Positions 1 to 5,368 of a stretch of 6,788 bases of DNA are shown piece after piece. The stretch is from Chloroflexota bacterium. Lineage in GTDB: Bacteria > Chloroflexota > Chloroflexia > Thermomicrobiales > JADLAZ01. A program made the position numbers and the translations under genes. The notes below the pieces were generated by a model. The model did no database searches. It saw nothing but the letters and a program-made list of their open reading frames with translations, and was not told where the DNA came from. Position 1 is the stretch's first letter, and each line of letters opens with the position of its first letter. The stretch is taken from the NCBI GenBank assembly GCA_020849725.1, contig JADLAZ010000183.1:1-6788 (forward strand), given 5' to 3'.

Positions 1-122
1 CCGCTGCGGTTGGCGGGGCCAACGCCGGCCAGCACCGTCGACAGGCTCAGACCGAGCAGGACCGCGATCAGCAGCAGAGCCAGGCGCAGTGTGACCCGAT
101 GCCGGCGATCGGCGTTCAACAC
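1..122 (-). CDS. N-terminus of a secreted or membrane-anchored protein (partial)
   Basis: This is the beginning of a leftward gene that continues beyond the left edge. Only 40 codons are visible, so the function cannot be told. After a short basic stretch (VLNADRRHRVTLR) there is a long hydrophobic run rich in Leu, Ala, Val and Ile (LALLLIAVLLGLSLSTVLAG). This reads as a Sec signal peptide, possibly cut after VLA, or as a membrane anchor. I chose the GTG at 122 because a full AAGGAGG lies 6 bases upstream. In-frame ATGs at 143 and 161 exist but have poorer sites, and an in-frame stop lies just upstream of 161. A candidate promoter at 175-203 places the transcript start near 168, which also favours the internal GTG. 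The gene is divergent from parA. Confidence 0.7.
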   Translation of the reverse strand, partial: MLNADRRHRVTLRLALLLIAVLLGLSLSTVLAGVGPANRS

Positions 123-128
123 TGGGAG

Positions 129-135
129 CCTCCTT
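129..135 (-). promoter_or_regulatory. Strong Shine-Dalgarno site of the leftward secreted-protein gene
   Basis: On the minus strand this reads AAGGAGG, followed by a 6-base spacer and then GTG at 122. A TTG at 119 is the only nearby alternative and is 9 bases away. The site decides the start in favour of GTG over the upstream ATGs. Confidence 0.7.
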
Positions 136-174
136 GTGCTCATGGCGATGGTCCCTCTCATAGGCGCCGAGCAC

Positions 175-203
175 AGTATCGCCTACAACGGATGTTCGGT
201 CAA
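175..203 (-). promoter_or_regulatory. Sigma-70-type promoter for the leftward gene
   Basis: On the minus strand a -35 hexamer TTGACC (203-198) is followed by an exact 17-base spacer and a -10 hexamer GATACT (180-175). These match the consensus at 5/6 and 4/6 positions. The predicted start of transcription is near 168, giving a leader of about 45 bases before the GTG start at 122. It is the best-formed two-part promoter in the window. It is a pattern match only. Confidence 0.55.
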
Positions 204-254
204 GGCCGGCGCGCTCCCATGGGACGTCATGGCAGCGAGAGCCAGGGCGTGTGC

Positions 255-274
255 CGGTTCGCACGTGCGAACCG
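255..274. promoter_or_regulatory. Perfect 20-bp palindrome with CACGTG core: candidate parS-like site or operator
   Basis: Bases 255-264 (CGGTTCGCAC) are the exact reverse complement of 265-274, with no spacer and no mismatch; symmetry breaks on both sides beyond this. It lies in the divergent intergenic region, about 76 bases before the parA start and just upstream of where a -35 element for the TACAAT box at 302 would fall. Known chromosomal parS sites (consensus TGTTTCACGTGAAACA) share the central CACGTG and flanking GTT/AAC arms, but each arm here has one extra base (GTGCGAAC against GTGAAAC). It could be a lineage-specific ParB site, an operator for the HTH domain of this ParA, or a site for an unrelated regulator of either divergent gene. 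No second copy is visible in the window. Confidence 0.55.
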
Positions 275-301
275 CGCCGCCGGGGAGACTCCCCCACGGG
301 G

Positions 302-307
302 TACAAT
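302..307 (+). promoter_or_regulatory. Candidate -10 element upstream of parA
   Basis: TACAAT matches the -10 consensus at 5/6 positions and stands out in GC-rich surroundings. It lies 42 bases before the parA ATG. No convincing -35 hexamer is found 16-18 bases upstream (around 279-284), but the 20-bp palindrome ends five bases before that point, so a bound protein there could control the promoter. Confidence 0.4.
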
Positions 308-349
308 GGCGTGCGTCGACCGGGCGGGCCGCTGGTAGAGAGAGCGCGT

Positions 350-1297
350 ATGGCGACCCAGGAGATAAGCTGGACGGTGCTGGAAACAGCTCGCACCTTG
401 CGGGTGAGCGAGGCCGACGTCTACCGCATGATCGAGCAGGGCACGCTTGATGCCGAGCGGCTGGAAGGCCAGTGGCGCATCGGCGATGCGGCGCTGCGGC
501 GGGCGCTTGGCCAGAGTGCGACCGCGCGCGCCACGGTCATCGCCATCGCCAACCAGAAGGGCGGTGTCGGCAAGACAACGACTGCTGCCAACCTGGGCGT
601 GCTGCTGGCCGCGGCTGAGCCAACGCTGCTGGTCGACTGCGATCCACAGGCGCACCTGTCGGCGTCCTTCGGTGTGCGTGTCGGACCGGGAGAGCCATCG
701 CTGGGCGACGTGCTGCACGGGCGCGTGCCGGTGGCCGCGGCTATCCGCTCGGTTGTCATCGGCCTCGACCTGCTGCCGGCGGCGCTGACGCTGGAGATGG
801 ACGAGGCGACGCTGCTGGCGCGCGACCTGGGCCGCGAGCGGGCGCTGCAGATGGCGCTGCGGCCGGTGGTGGAGAGCGGCCGCTACGGCTACGTCGTGCT
901 CGACTGCCCGCCGCGCCTGTCGCTGCTGACGACGGCGGCGCTGGTGATGAGCCGCTGGGTGTTGGTGCCGGTCAAGGCCGACATCTGGGGCATCAGCGGC
1001 ATGGACAACTTGCTGCGCCGGATGGACGAGGTGCGCGAGCAGGCTAACCCGGACCTGGCGCTGCTAGGCGTGCTGCCGACCTTCTTCGACGCGCGCACCG
1101 TGCTGGCGCGCGAGGTGATCGAGCAGCTGCGCGAGCGTGTCGGCGAGCGGCTGCTGGCGGCGCGCATCCGGCAGGCGGTGCGGGTGGCCGAGTCGCCAGC
1201 CTTCGGCATGCCGATCGTGCTGCACGACCCCGAGGCCGAGGTGAGCCATGGCTTCCGCCAGCTGGCCGAGGAGGTGCGCCGTGGCACGCGCGCGTAA
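350..1297 (+). CDS. parA: ParA-family partition ATPase with N-terminal excisionase/MerR-type helix-turn-helix
   Basis: This is a Walker-type ATPase of 315 residues that would drive DNA segregation together with ParB. Residues 8-53 form an excisionase/MerR-like winged HTH: WTVLETA, then LRVSEADVYRMIEQG (the recognition-helix region), then a wing ending in WRI. The ParA domain starts at about residue 62. It has a deviant Walker A motif KGGVGKTTT (70-78, Lys70 as signature lysine and Lys75 in the P-loop), the Walker A' segment LLVDCDPQ (Asp96, Asp98), and Walker B VVLDCPP (Asp185). Typical ParA proteins are about 250-270 residues, so the HTH explains the extra length. I chose the ATG at 350 because it sits just before the HTH and follows a purine-rich GAGAGAG. 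The in-frame upstream extension (from 251, or GTG at 311) looks non-coding and would cover the palindrome or lie too close to the -10 box. The 3' end overlaps parB by 17 bases. Confidence 0.93.
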   Translation: MATQEISWTVLETARTLRVSEADVYRMIEQGTLDAERLEGQWRIGDAALRRALGQSATARATVIAIANQKGGVGKTTTAANLGVLLAAAEPTLLVDCDPQAHLSASFGVRVGPGEPSLGDVLHGRVPVAAAIRSVVIGLDLLPAALTLEMDEATLLARDLGRERALQMALRPVVESGRYGYVVLDCPPRLSLLTTAALVMSRWVLVPVKADIWGISGMDNLLRRMDEVREQANPDLALLGVLPTFFDARTVLAREVIEQLRERVGERLLAARIRQAVRVAESPAFGMPIVLHDPEAEVSHGFRQLAEEVRRGTRA

Positions 1298-2255
1298 GTC
1301 GGAGCTGCGTGTCGGCATGGATGTGGCGCTGGCCACGACCGCCGCGCGCGCCGACTGGCAGGCGCCGCTGGTGAGCGGACGCGATGCTGTCCAGACGCTG
1401 CCGGTCGACCAGATCGCGCCGAATGTCGACCAGCCGCGCCGGCTCTTCCCCGAGCGCGCCATGCGCGAGTTGCGCGAGTCGATCCAGCAGCACGGCGTGC
1501 TGATGCCGATCCTGGTGCGCCCCTACCCCGGTCCCGGCGGCGCTCGCTACCAGATCGTGGCTGGCGAGCGCCGCTGGCGAGCGGCCGGTGGGCTGGGTCT
1601 GACCGAGATCCCGGCCGTCGTCCGCGACGATATCGACGATCGTGCCGCCATCGAGTTGGCGCTGGTCGAGAACCTGCAGCGGCGCACTATCGACCCGATG
1701 GAGGAGGCGCGGGCGTTGCGGTCACTGCTGGGGCTGGGCTACAGCCAGGAGGAAGTCGCCCGCCGCCTGTGCAAGAGTCCGGCCCACGTCTCCGAGCGGC
1801 TGCGGCTGACGCTGCTGCCGGAGCCGATCCAGGAGCTGGTGCTGGAGGGGCGGCTGTCAAGCTCGGCCGCGCGCAACGTCGCTCGCATCCCCGACCCGAC
1901 CCGCCAGCAGGCGGTGGCCCAGGAGCTGGCGGCCGGTCGCTACACGATGCGCCAGGTCGAGGCGCTGATGCGTGAGCTGCGGGCCACCCCGGCCGACGCT
2001 GACCGGGCGTCCTCGACCGACACCGGGTTGCCAGCGCCGGCTCGCCAGCCGGCGCTGGCCGAGCCAGGCGTGCCCGTCGATCTCGCACCGCTCCAGGCGC
2101 GGGTGGCGGCGCTGCTGGCCGAGACGGGGATGCTGCCGGTCGGTCTCGACGCCGCGACCCAGGCGACGGTGCGGGCGATACTCGCGCCGCTCGCACCACT
2201 GCTCAGCGAGTGGCTGGTGACGAGCGTGCCAGCGGACACCCACGACCCCGCATGA
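1281..2255 (+). CDS. parB: ParB-family chromosome/plasmid partitioning protein
   Basis: This is a 324-residue DNA-binding CTPase clamp that loads at parS and is moved by ParA. The N-terminal ParB/Srx domain begins with LPVDQIAPNVDQPRR (about 40-54) and includes the CTP-binding motif GERRWR (95-100) and ENLQR (130-134). The central HTH domain runs through EEARALRSLL, SQEEVARRLCKSPAHVSERLRL (155-176) and a helix after LSSSAARNVARI (192-203). About 70 Pro/Ala-rich linker residues lead to a C-terminal Leu-rich segment (about 265-315), probably the dimerisation domain. I chose the GTG at 1281 because GAGGAGG precedes it with a 6-base spacer inside the end of parA. An ATG at 1248 in the same frame would add residues with no match to the family. 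The 17-base overlap with parA implies translational coupling. One departure from the family is SAAR (195-198), where most ParB proteins have GHAR. Confidence 0.93.
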   Translation: MARARKSELRVGMDVALATTAARADWQAPLVSGRDAVQTLPVDQIAPNVDQPRRLFPERAMRELRESIQQHGVLMPILVRPYPGPGGARYQIVAGERRWRAAGGLGLTEIPAVVRDDIDDRAAIELALVENLQRRTIDPMEEARALRSLLGLGYSQEEVARRLCKSPAHVSERLRLTLLPEPIQELVLEGRLSSSAARNVARIPDPTRQQAVAQELAAGRYTMRQVEALMRELRATPADADRASSTDTGLPAPARQPALAEPGVPVDLAPLQARVAALLAETGMLPVGLDAATQATVRAILAPLAPLLSEWLVTSVPADTHDPA

Positions 2256-2286
2256 GACGAGATCGGTCCCTTCAGCGGTCGTCCCC

Positions 2287-2341
2287 GCCGGCCGTTGACT
2301 CGACCGGGTGGCCGGCCCGCGGAAAACCCGTGCCGGCCGGC
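2287..2341. repeat. Three GCCGGCC/GGCCGGC inverted copies able to form alternative hairpins
   Basis: GCCGGCC at 2287-2293 can pair with GGCCGGC at 2310-2316 (7-bp stem, 16-base loop). The same middle copy can instead pair with GCCGGCC at 2332-2338 (15-base loop), so the two stems exclude each other. The region lies between the parB stop and the phosphoesterase gene and could act as a terminator or mRNA-end structure for parAB. There is no T-run after either stem, so it is not a classical intrinsic terminator, and chance is a real possibility in such GC-rich DNA. Confidence 0.35.
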
Positions 2342-2346
2342 GCCCG

Positions 2347-2352
2347 TAGAGT
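2347..2352 (+). promoter_or_regulatory. Candidate -10 element upstream of the metallophosphoesterase gene
   Basis: TAGAGT follows the last GGCCGG copy and precedes the preferred phosphoesterase start (2404) by 51 bases. An in-frame ATG at 2359 lies only 6 bases after the hexamer, the spacing expected for a leaderless transcript. No -35 match is seen 16-18 bases upstream. Confidence 0.3.
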
Positions 2353-2403
2353 CTGGCGATGCCGTGTTCCGGGGACTGGCCCGGCGCGGCGCGCGAGGGG
2401 AAC

Positions 2404-3315
2404 ATGGCCGTGATCCGCGATCTGGAGCAAGACGCCGAGGTCGCCGCCGACCACCACGCCGACCACGAGCGCCGGCTGTGGCGCGGGCCGGCGGCGCTGG
2501 CGATGCATCTCGGCGTACAGGCGCTGGCGTGGACCGGTGTGACGCACCTTATCGGCGCGCTGGCGCGGCGGGCGGGGCTGGACCATCCCCACCTCGTCGC
2601 CGTCGATGTGCCGGTGGCCGATCTGCCACCCGCACTCGATGGGCTGCGCATTGGCCACCTGAGCGACTTTCACATCGGCGTCCACGTCCATCCAGATGAC
2701 GCCCGCCGGGCGGTCGATCTCCTCGACAGCGCCACACCGGACGTGATCGTGATGACCGGCGACCTGCTCGACCACCGCCCGCGCGACATCGTGCCAGCGG
2801 CGCAGGCGATGGCCGGGTTGCGCGCGCCGCTCGGCGTCTACGGCGTGCTTGGCAATCACGACCACCGCGTCGGTGGGCGGCGGCTGCTGCGGGCGCTGGC
2901 CGAGCACGCCCCCGATCTGACGATGCTGGTCAACCGTGCCGTGCCGGCGCCGGTTGGGCGGCTGTGGGTCGCCGGCCTCGATTCGGTCTATCTCGGCCTG
3001 GCCGACGCGCGGGCGGCGCTGGCGGCGGTGCCGGCCGATGCGCCCTGCCTGCTGCTCAGCCACGAGCCAGATGTCGCCGACCATCTGCCCCGACCAGTGA
3101 CGCTGACACTCGCCGGCCACGCCCACGGCGGCCAGGTCCGCCTCGGCGGTCGGCCGTTGCTGTTGCCGCCGCTCGGTCGCCTCCACCACACCGGGCTGAG
3201 CCAGAGCGCCAGCGGGCCGGTCTACACCAGTCGCGGCGTCGGCTGGACCGGCATCCCGCTGCGCATAGCCTGCCCGGCTGAGGTCACCGTCGTGCGACTG
3301 ACGCGCTATACCTAG
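2404..3315 (+). CDS. Metallophosphoesterase, YkuE/YaeI-type calcineurin-like family
   Basis: This 303-residue protein is predicted to be a two-metal phosphoesterase. Family members include lipid-linked pyrophosphate hydrolases of the YaeI/LpxG type, but the substrate here is unknown. All five metal and catalytic blocks are present in order: SDFH (Asp88, His90), GDLLDH (Asp120), GNHDH (Asn151, His152), SHEP (His220) and GHAHGGQ (His239, His241). The C-terminal segment YTSRGVGWTGIPLRIACPAE is characteristic of this subfamily. The N-terminal 55 residues hold an acidic, His-rich start and a moderately hydrophobic stretch (about 29-53) that could lie at the membrane, as in relatives with an N-terminal anchor. 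I chose the ATG at 2404, preceded by GAGGGG. An in-frame ATG at 2359 would add 15 residues and could serve a leaderless message. It is followed by the dehydrogenase gene after 29 bases, probably in one operon. Confidence 0.9.
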   Translation: MAVIRDLEQDAEVAADHHADHERRLWRGPAALAMHLGVQALAWTGVTHLIGALARRAGLDHPHLVAVDVPVADLPPALDGLRIGHLSDFHIGVHVHPDDARRAVDLLDSATPDVIVMTGDLLDHRPRDIVPAAQAMAGLRAPLGVYGVLGNHDHRVGGRRLLRALAEHAPDLTMLVNRAVPAPVGRLWVAGLDSVYLGLADARAALAAVPADAPCLLLSHEPDVADHLPRPVTLTLAGHAHGGQVRLGGRPLLLPPLGRLHHTGLSQSASGPVYTSRGVGWTGIPLRIACPAEVTVVRLTRYT

Positions 3316-3332
3316 AAGCTGAAGTCGTCGTC

Positions 3333-3339
3333 AAGGAGG
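3333..3339 (+). promoter_or_regulatory. Strong Shine-Dalgarno site of the dehydrogenase gene
   Basis: AAGGAGG is followed by a 5-base spacer and the ATG at 3345. It is the strongest site on the plus strand and fixes the start of the D-2-hydroxyacid dehydrogenase within the short gap after the phosphoesterase gene. Confidence 0.75.
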
Positions 3340-3344
3340 ACGGC

Positions 3345-4355
3345 ATGGCGTCCGAGCAGTCTGAGCGACGGCTCATCCTCGTCGAAGGCCGGATCCGGTC
3401 CGACGCGCACCAGATGGCGGCCGGCTACGATGGCGCCAGTGGTGTGAGCGAAGCGCAGGCCACACAGATCCGCGCGGCCGCCGCCGGCGCCGACGTGCGA
3501 TTCGTGCCCAGCCGCGCCGATCTGCTGGACCACATCACCGAGGCCGAGATCGTGTTTGGCTACGTGCCGCCAGAGGCGCTGGCGCGCGCGCAGCGGCTGC
3601 GCTGGGTGCAGAGCGCAGCCGCTGGCCCGAATGCGTTGCTCTACCCGGCGATGCTAGCCAGCGACGTGCTGGTGACGAGCTGCAAGGGCAACGGCGCCAT
3701 CCCGCTGGCCGAGCACGCCATGCTGCTCATGCTCATGCTCAACCGGAATGCGCTCCATTGGGTCCGGGCGCAGGCCGAGCACCGCTGGGACCGAGTCTAT
3801 CATGCCGAGTTGACCGGCCTGACCTGCGGCATCATCGGTCTGGGGCACTCCGGCCAGGACCTGGCCGCCAAGGCCAAAGCCTTCCACATGCGCGTCATCG
3901 GCATGCGCCGCAGCGACCAGCCGACGCCCCATGTCGATGAGATCTACCCGCGGGCACGGCTGCACGACTTCCTGGGCGCATCCGACGTGGTGGTGGTGAC
4001 AGCGCCGCTAACGCCCGAGACGCGCGGCCTGCTGGGCGAGGCCGAGTTTCGGGCGATGAAGCCGACCGCCCACTACATCTGCTTCTCGCGCGGCGGCATC
4101 GCCGACGACGCGGCGCTGCTGCGGGCGCTGCAGGAGGGCTGGATCGCCGGCGCCGGGCTGGACGCGCACACCATCGAGCCGCTGCCGCCGGACAGTCCCT
4201 TCTGGACGGCGCCGAACACGATCGTGACGCCGCACAACGGCGCGACGACGGCGTTGACCCGCCAGCGCGGCATCGATATCTTCGTCGACAACCTGCACCG
4301 CTACCAGGATGGCCGGCCGTTGCTGAACCTCGTCGACAAGGCCGCCGGCTATTGA
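3345..4355 (+). CDS. D-2-hydroxyacid dehydrogenase (NAD(P)-dependent)
   Basis: This is a 336-residue oxidoreductase expected to interconvert a 2-keto acid and its D-2-hydroxy acid with NAD(P)(H) in the cytoplasm. The substrate is not evident; glyoxylate/hydroxypyruvate reductase-like and phosphoglycerate dehydrogenase-like relatives are possible. The Rossmann fingerprint GIIGLGHSGQ fits G-x-G-x-x-G with Gly165, Gly167 and Gly170. The catalytic set is complete: Arg249 in SRGG, Glu278 in LDAHTIEPLP, and His297 in TPHNGA. The block LDAHTIEPLPPDSPFW is typical of the family, although the usual DVF(x)xEP reads DAHTIEP. The length matches the family norm (310-340). There is no ACT or other regulatory domain. 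The start is set by AAGGAGG 5 bases upstream, and the gene probably shares a transcript with the phosphoesterase. Confidence 0.92.
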   Translation: MASEQSERRLILVEGRIRSDAHQMAAGYDGASGVSEAQATQIRAAAAGADVRFVPSRADLLDHITEAEIVFGYVPPEALARAQRLRWVQSAAAGPNALLYPAMLASDVLVTSCKGNGAIPLAEHAMLLMLMLNRNALHWVRAQAEHRWDRVYHAELTGLTCGIIGLGHSGQDLAAKAKAFHMRVIGMRRSDQPTPHVDEIYPRARLHDFLGASDVVVVTAPLTPETRGLLGEAEFRAMKPTAHYICFSRGGIADDAALLRALQEGWIAGAGLDAHTIEPLPPDSPFWTAPNTIVTPHNGATTALTRQRGIDIFVDNLHRYQDGRPLLNLVDKAAGY

Positions 4356-4400
4356 CGCGCGTCGCGAGCGCCAGCCAACACCAGGGTCGGGTAGCGAGGA

Positions 4401-4419
4401 AGCGGCCGGCCGTGCCGCT
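4401..4419 (+). terminator. Weak hairpin after the dehydrogenase gene
   Basis: AGCGGC (4401-4406) and GCCGCT (4414-4419) form a 6-bp stem with a 7-base loop, 45 bases past the dehydrogenase stop and before the next candidate -10 box. There is no T-run, so it is at most a factor-assisted terminator or an RNA-end stabiliser. Confidence 0.25.
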
Positions 4420-4434
4420 AGTGCGCTCGTCCTG

Positions 4435-4440
4435 TAGAAT
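4435..4440 (+). promoter_or_regulatory. Candidate -10 element upstream of the lipoprotein gene
   Basis: TAGAAT matches the -10 consensus at 5/6 positions and is preceded by CTG. It lies 53 bases before the ATG at 4494. No clear -35 hexamer is present at the right distance. Its position after the hairpin suggests the lipoprotein gene has its own transcript. Confidence 0.35.
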
Positions 4441-4493
4441 CCCGTCGAGGGGGTCATGGCGGTTGACCCGCTCGGCGACCGTGAGACAGGCGG

Positions 4494-5069
4494 ATGCGGC
4501 GGCTCATCATGCGGCAATCAGGCTCTTCAGATGCGCGCGGCGCGATCCTCTCCGTGACCGGGCCGGCAGATACCACCGCCGCGAGCTCCAGTCGCCGCTG
4601 GTTCCTTCTGCTGGTTGTGGCGGCAGTGCTGGCCGCCTGTACGCGGGAGCAGCGGCTCAGCCAGCCCGAGCCGGGCTTCCTGCGCCATCACGCCGACGAT
4701 GTGATCGCCGCCTGGCGCGCGGCCGGGCTGCCGCTGGCCGATATCCACCCCCGGCCGATCGCGACGGCGACGCCGGACCCGATCATGCGGCGCGCGCCGC
4801 GCGTCTCCGGCGGCCCGCCGACGGAGCCGATGGTCGAGGTCGAGGCGCGCACCTTCGTCGTACCCGGCCTGGGTGACAAGGGCGGCCAGATCTTCATCTT
4901 CGACTCGGCCGAGCGGCTGCGGGCCAAGCAGATCTGGTTCGCGCGCTACCCTGACCTTTACCCCCACATCTACGTCCACGACAATGTGCTGGTGAAGATG
5001 GATGCGGCCGTGGCTGACGCCGACGCCGAGCGCTACCGGGCCGCGCTGGAGACGCTGGTCTGGCCCTGA
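4494..5069 (+). CDS. Small lipoprotein of unknown function
   Basis: This predicted protein has 191 residues. Residues 34-48 (RRW, then a hydrophobic LLLVVAAVLAA run) end in a lipobox LAAC with Cys49 as the lipid-attachment residue. That would leave a mature membrane-anchored domain of about 143 residues outside the cytoplasm. The mature part is soluble-looking. It has an early helix VIAAWRAAGLPLADIHP, a middle with GLGDKGGQIFIFDSAERL, and a C-terminal YVHDNVLVKM followed by a helix (YRAALETL). This order, a helix with AGL, then GGxIFxFDS, then a valine-rich strand with xDNVL, recalls small secreted proteins of unknown function in Gram-positive and Chloroflexota genomes, from memory only. The first 33 residues are long for a signal peptide. 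An in-frame GTG at 4554 would give a more usual length but has no ribosome binding site. It is flanked by the dehydrogenase and the NHL remnant. Confidence 0.75.
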   Translation: MRRLIMRQSGSSDARGAILSVTGPADTTAASSSRRWFLLLVVAAVLAACTREQRLSQPEPGFLRHHADDVIAAWRAAGLPLADIHPRPIATATPDPIMRRAPRVSGGPPTEPMVEVEARTFVVPGLGDKGGQIFIFDSAERLRAKQIWFARYPDLYPHIYVHDNVLVKMDAAVADADAERYRAALETLVWP

Positions 5070-5104
5070 TCGGTCTCGCCATACCAGAGATAGCCGGGCT
5101 GGTC

Positions 5105-5341
5105 CTCAGCCTCATTCTCAGTCCGCGCGGGATCGCCATCGATGGGCAGGGCGCGATCTACATCACCGACTGTGGCAGGCACCGCGTGCTGAAGTTCCGC
5201 CCGCGCCAGCCCTGGCCGGCGCCGATGGCGGCGCGCCCGACGCCGCGTCCCGCCACACCCACGCCGTCCACGCGAGCGCTGTCCACGCCGGCGCCGTCCA
5301 CGCTGGAGCCGCTGCCCAGCATGACGCCGACTGACCGGTGA
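5105..5341 (+). pseudogene. Remnant of an NHL-repeat protein with Pro/Thr-rich C-terminal tail
   Basis: In the frame ending at the TGA at 5339-5341 the sequence encodes one textbook NHL repeat: PRGIAIDGQGAIYITD followed by CGRHRVLKF (5123-5197). NHL repeats form blades of beta-propellers, usually four to six in a row, in secreted or scaffold proteins; here there is only one. It is followed by a Pro/Thr/Ser-rich tail of about 48 residues ending PSMTPTDR. The frame is open back to a TGA at 5015-5017 but has no ATG, GTG or TTG before the repeat, so it cannot be an ordinary intact gene. I read it as the 3' end of a larger NHL gene whose 5' part was deleted or replaced by the lipoprotein gene. A CTG at 5066 overlapping the lipoprotein stop, or programmed frameshifting from the lipoprotein frame, are less likely alternatives. 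Confidence 0.55.
5266..5310 (+). repeat. Three tandem 15-bp units encoding an STxxx pentapeptide
   Basis: Units at 5266-5280, 5281-5295 and 5296-5310 each begin GTCCACGC. Adjacent units agree at 12/15 and 13/15 positions. In the NHL-remnant frame they encode STRAL, STPAP and STLEP, an in-frame low-complexity linker of the kind found at the ends of surface proteins. Because the period keeps the reading frame, the tail was probably once under coding selection. Confidence 0.6.
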
Positions 5342-5368
5342 TCCGCCGCCAGGCTGGCTCGCGGCCCA

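Noticed and set aside
10..450. Plus-strand open frame across the left edge and intergenic region
   Set aside because: It runs through the signal-peptide gene, the promoters and the palindrome, and overlaps parA out of frame; its translation has no family features.
1857..3189. Long open frames on the minus strand opposite parB and the phosphoesterase
   Set aside because: They are mirror frames of well-supported genes in GC-rich DNA; their translations are Arg/Pro/His-rich with no recognisable domain and no ribosome binding site.
4463..4491. TTGACC at 4463 as a -35 element for the lipoprotein gene
   Set aside because: No acceptable -10 hexamer lies 16-18 bases downstream.
4356..4876. Plus-strand frame beginning at the end of the dehydrogenase gene
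   Set aside because: It overlaps the lipoprotein gene in another frame and encodes an Arg/Ala-rich sequence with no motif; the lipoprotein frame has a clear signal peptide and lipobox.
5348..5358. Small hairpin GCCA-GGC-TGGC between the convergent genes
   Set aside because: A 4-bp stem with no T-run is too weak to call a terminator in DNA of this composition.
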